From NCBI GenBank assembly GCA_003157575.1, contig PMKA01000304.1, positions 1 through 6,064 on the forward strand: a stretch of 6,064 nucleotides of DNA, read 5' to 3'. Positions 5,810 to 6,064 of the stretch are shown here, one piece after another (positions within the stretch are counted from its first letter, which is position 1; the number at the start of each line of letters is the position of its first letter). Position numbers and translations under genes: made by a program. The notes under the pieces are model-generated. The model had not been told where the DNA came from. It ran no database searches and saw nothing but the letters and a program-made list of their open reading frames with translations. Source of the DNA: Opitutia bacterium. GTDB lineage: Bacteria; Verrucomicrobiota; Verrucomicrobiia; Opitutales; Opitutaceae.

Positions 5810-5835
5810 GCCGAATCCCAACGCTGTGACTTGCC

Positions 5836-5872
5836 ACGAAGCAATCCCCCGGCGGGATTGCTTCGTTCGTTT
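5836..5872 (+). terminator. Intrinsic terminator after ilvC
   Basis: A perfect 13-bp stem (ACGAAGCAATCCC at 5836-5848 with GGGATTGCTTCGT at 5854-5866) has a 5-nt loop and is followed by TCGTTT. It begins 26 nt after the ilvC stop. It should end most ilvC transcripts before ilvD, although the U-tract is short and some readthrough is possible. On the minus strand no T-run follows, so it acts on the plus strand. Confidence 0.85.
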
Positions 5873-5902
5873 CAGAACCCCGCTCCCCGTCCCCTTCCTC
5901 AA

Positions 5903-5938
5903 CCTGTAGGAGCCGGCCTGCCGGCGAATCCCGCCGGC
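5903..5938. repeat. REP-like palindromic element with GTAG head
   Basis: The element starts CCTGTAGGA. GTAG at 5906-5909 is followed by the palindrome GCCGGC CT GCCGGC (5912-5925), and a third GCCGGC lies at 5933-5938. The second and third copies can form an alternative 7-bp hairpin (GCCGGCG at 5920-5926 with CGCCGGC at 5932-5938, loop AATCC). A GTAG tetranucleotide next to an imperfect GC palindrome is the hallmark of bacterial REP elements mobilised by RAYT (TnpA-REP) proteins, and the text closely resembles well-known Pseudomonas REPs. Only one unit is in the window, so genome-wide repetition is inferred. Confidence 0.6.
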
Positions 5939-5986
5939 GCCGCCCGCGCTCCTCCCCTCCCCGTCTTTTTCAACCCACCCTCCACT

Positions 5987-6064
5987 ATGCGCAGCGACAT
6001 CATCAAGAAGGGCTTTGAACGCGCCCCCCACCGCAGCCTTCTCCGCGCCGCCGGCGTGATCGAA
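5987..6064 (+). CDS. ilvD: Dihydroxy-acid dehydratase IlvD (N-terminus, partial)
   Basis: Only the first 26 codons are present; the gene runs off the right edge. MRSDIIKKGFERAPHRSLLR is the characteristic N-terminus of dihydroxy-acid dehydratase. That Fe-S enzyme converts the IlvC product 2,3-dihydroxy-3-methyl acids to the 2-keto acids leading to valine, isoleucine and leucine. The placement directly after ilvC supports the assignment. The Fe-S cysteines and catalytic residues lie outside the window. No Shine-Dalgarno is visible before the ATG (the upstream text is CCACCCTCCACT). The 177-nt gap from ilvC holds an intrinsic terminator and a REP-like palindrome, so ilvD may have its own promoter. 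CCGTCTTTTT (5961-5970) is the only AT-rich patch nearby. Confidence 0.92.
   Translation, partial: MRSDIIKKGFERAPHRSLLRAAGVIE

Overview
This is a GC-rich bacterial chromosomal segment made mostly of housekeeping biosynthetic genes. No mobile element, CRISPR array, tRNA or rRNA was seen. The gene content suggests a verrucomicrobial genome, most likely Opitutaceae-like. The pointers are a DUF5069-type protein, a CobA-HemD fusion followed by trpF, a class I ferredoxin-NADP reductase, and a fungal/Bacteroidetes-type IlvC next to ilvD. The taxonomic call is inference from remembered protein families, not a search result.

Layout, left to right. Positions 68-352 (-) hold a small unrecognised protein. 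Positions 598-1125 (+) hold a DUF5069-family protein. It converges on a minus-strand pair: trpF (1208-1855) lies downstream of, and overlaps by 8 nt, a fused uroporphyrinogen-III C-methyltransferase/uroporphyrinogen-III synthase (1848-3380). Positions 3593-4447 (+) hold ferredoxin-NADP+ reductase, divergent from the fusion gene. After a 261-nt structured gap comes ilvC (4709-5809, +), then a strong intrinsic terminator (5836-5872), a REP-like palindrome (5903-5938), and the first 26 codons of ilvD (5987 to the window end).

How the genes relate. The fusion gene makes uroporphyrinogen III and methylates it towards precorrin-2, at the branch to haem, sirohaem and cobalamin. trpF is the third step of tryptophan synthesis from chorismate and appears translationally coupled to it. 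IlvC and IlvD are consecutive steps of valine/isoleucine (and leucine precursor) synthesis. They are adjacent but separated by a terminator, so they may be partly independent transcription units. The reductase moves electrons between NADP(H) and ferredoxin or flavodoxin.

The most interesting signals are four. The IlvC cofactor loop carries acidic residues where NADPH-dependent enzymes usually carry phosphate-binding serines. A GTAG-headed REP-like palindrome sits between ilvC and ilvD. The leader just upstream of ilvC has a possible short ORF with a Val/Leu/Ile-rich block and three helically phased CATCAAT repeats. Several canonical motif positions of the SUMT domain are altered. I do not see a multigene undescribed system here; most of the window is ordinary core metabolism.
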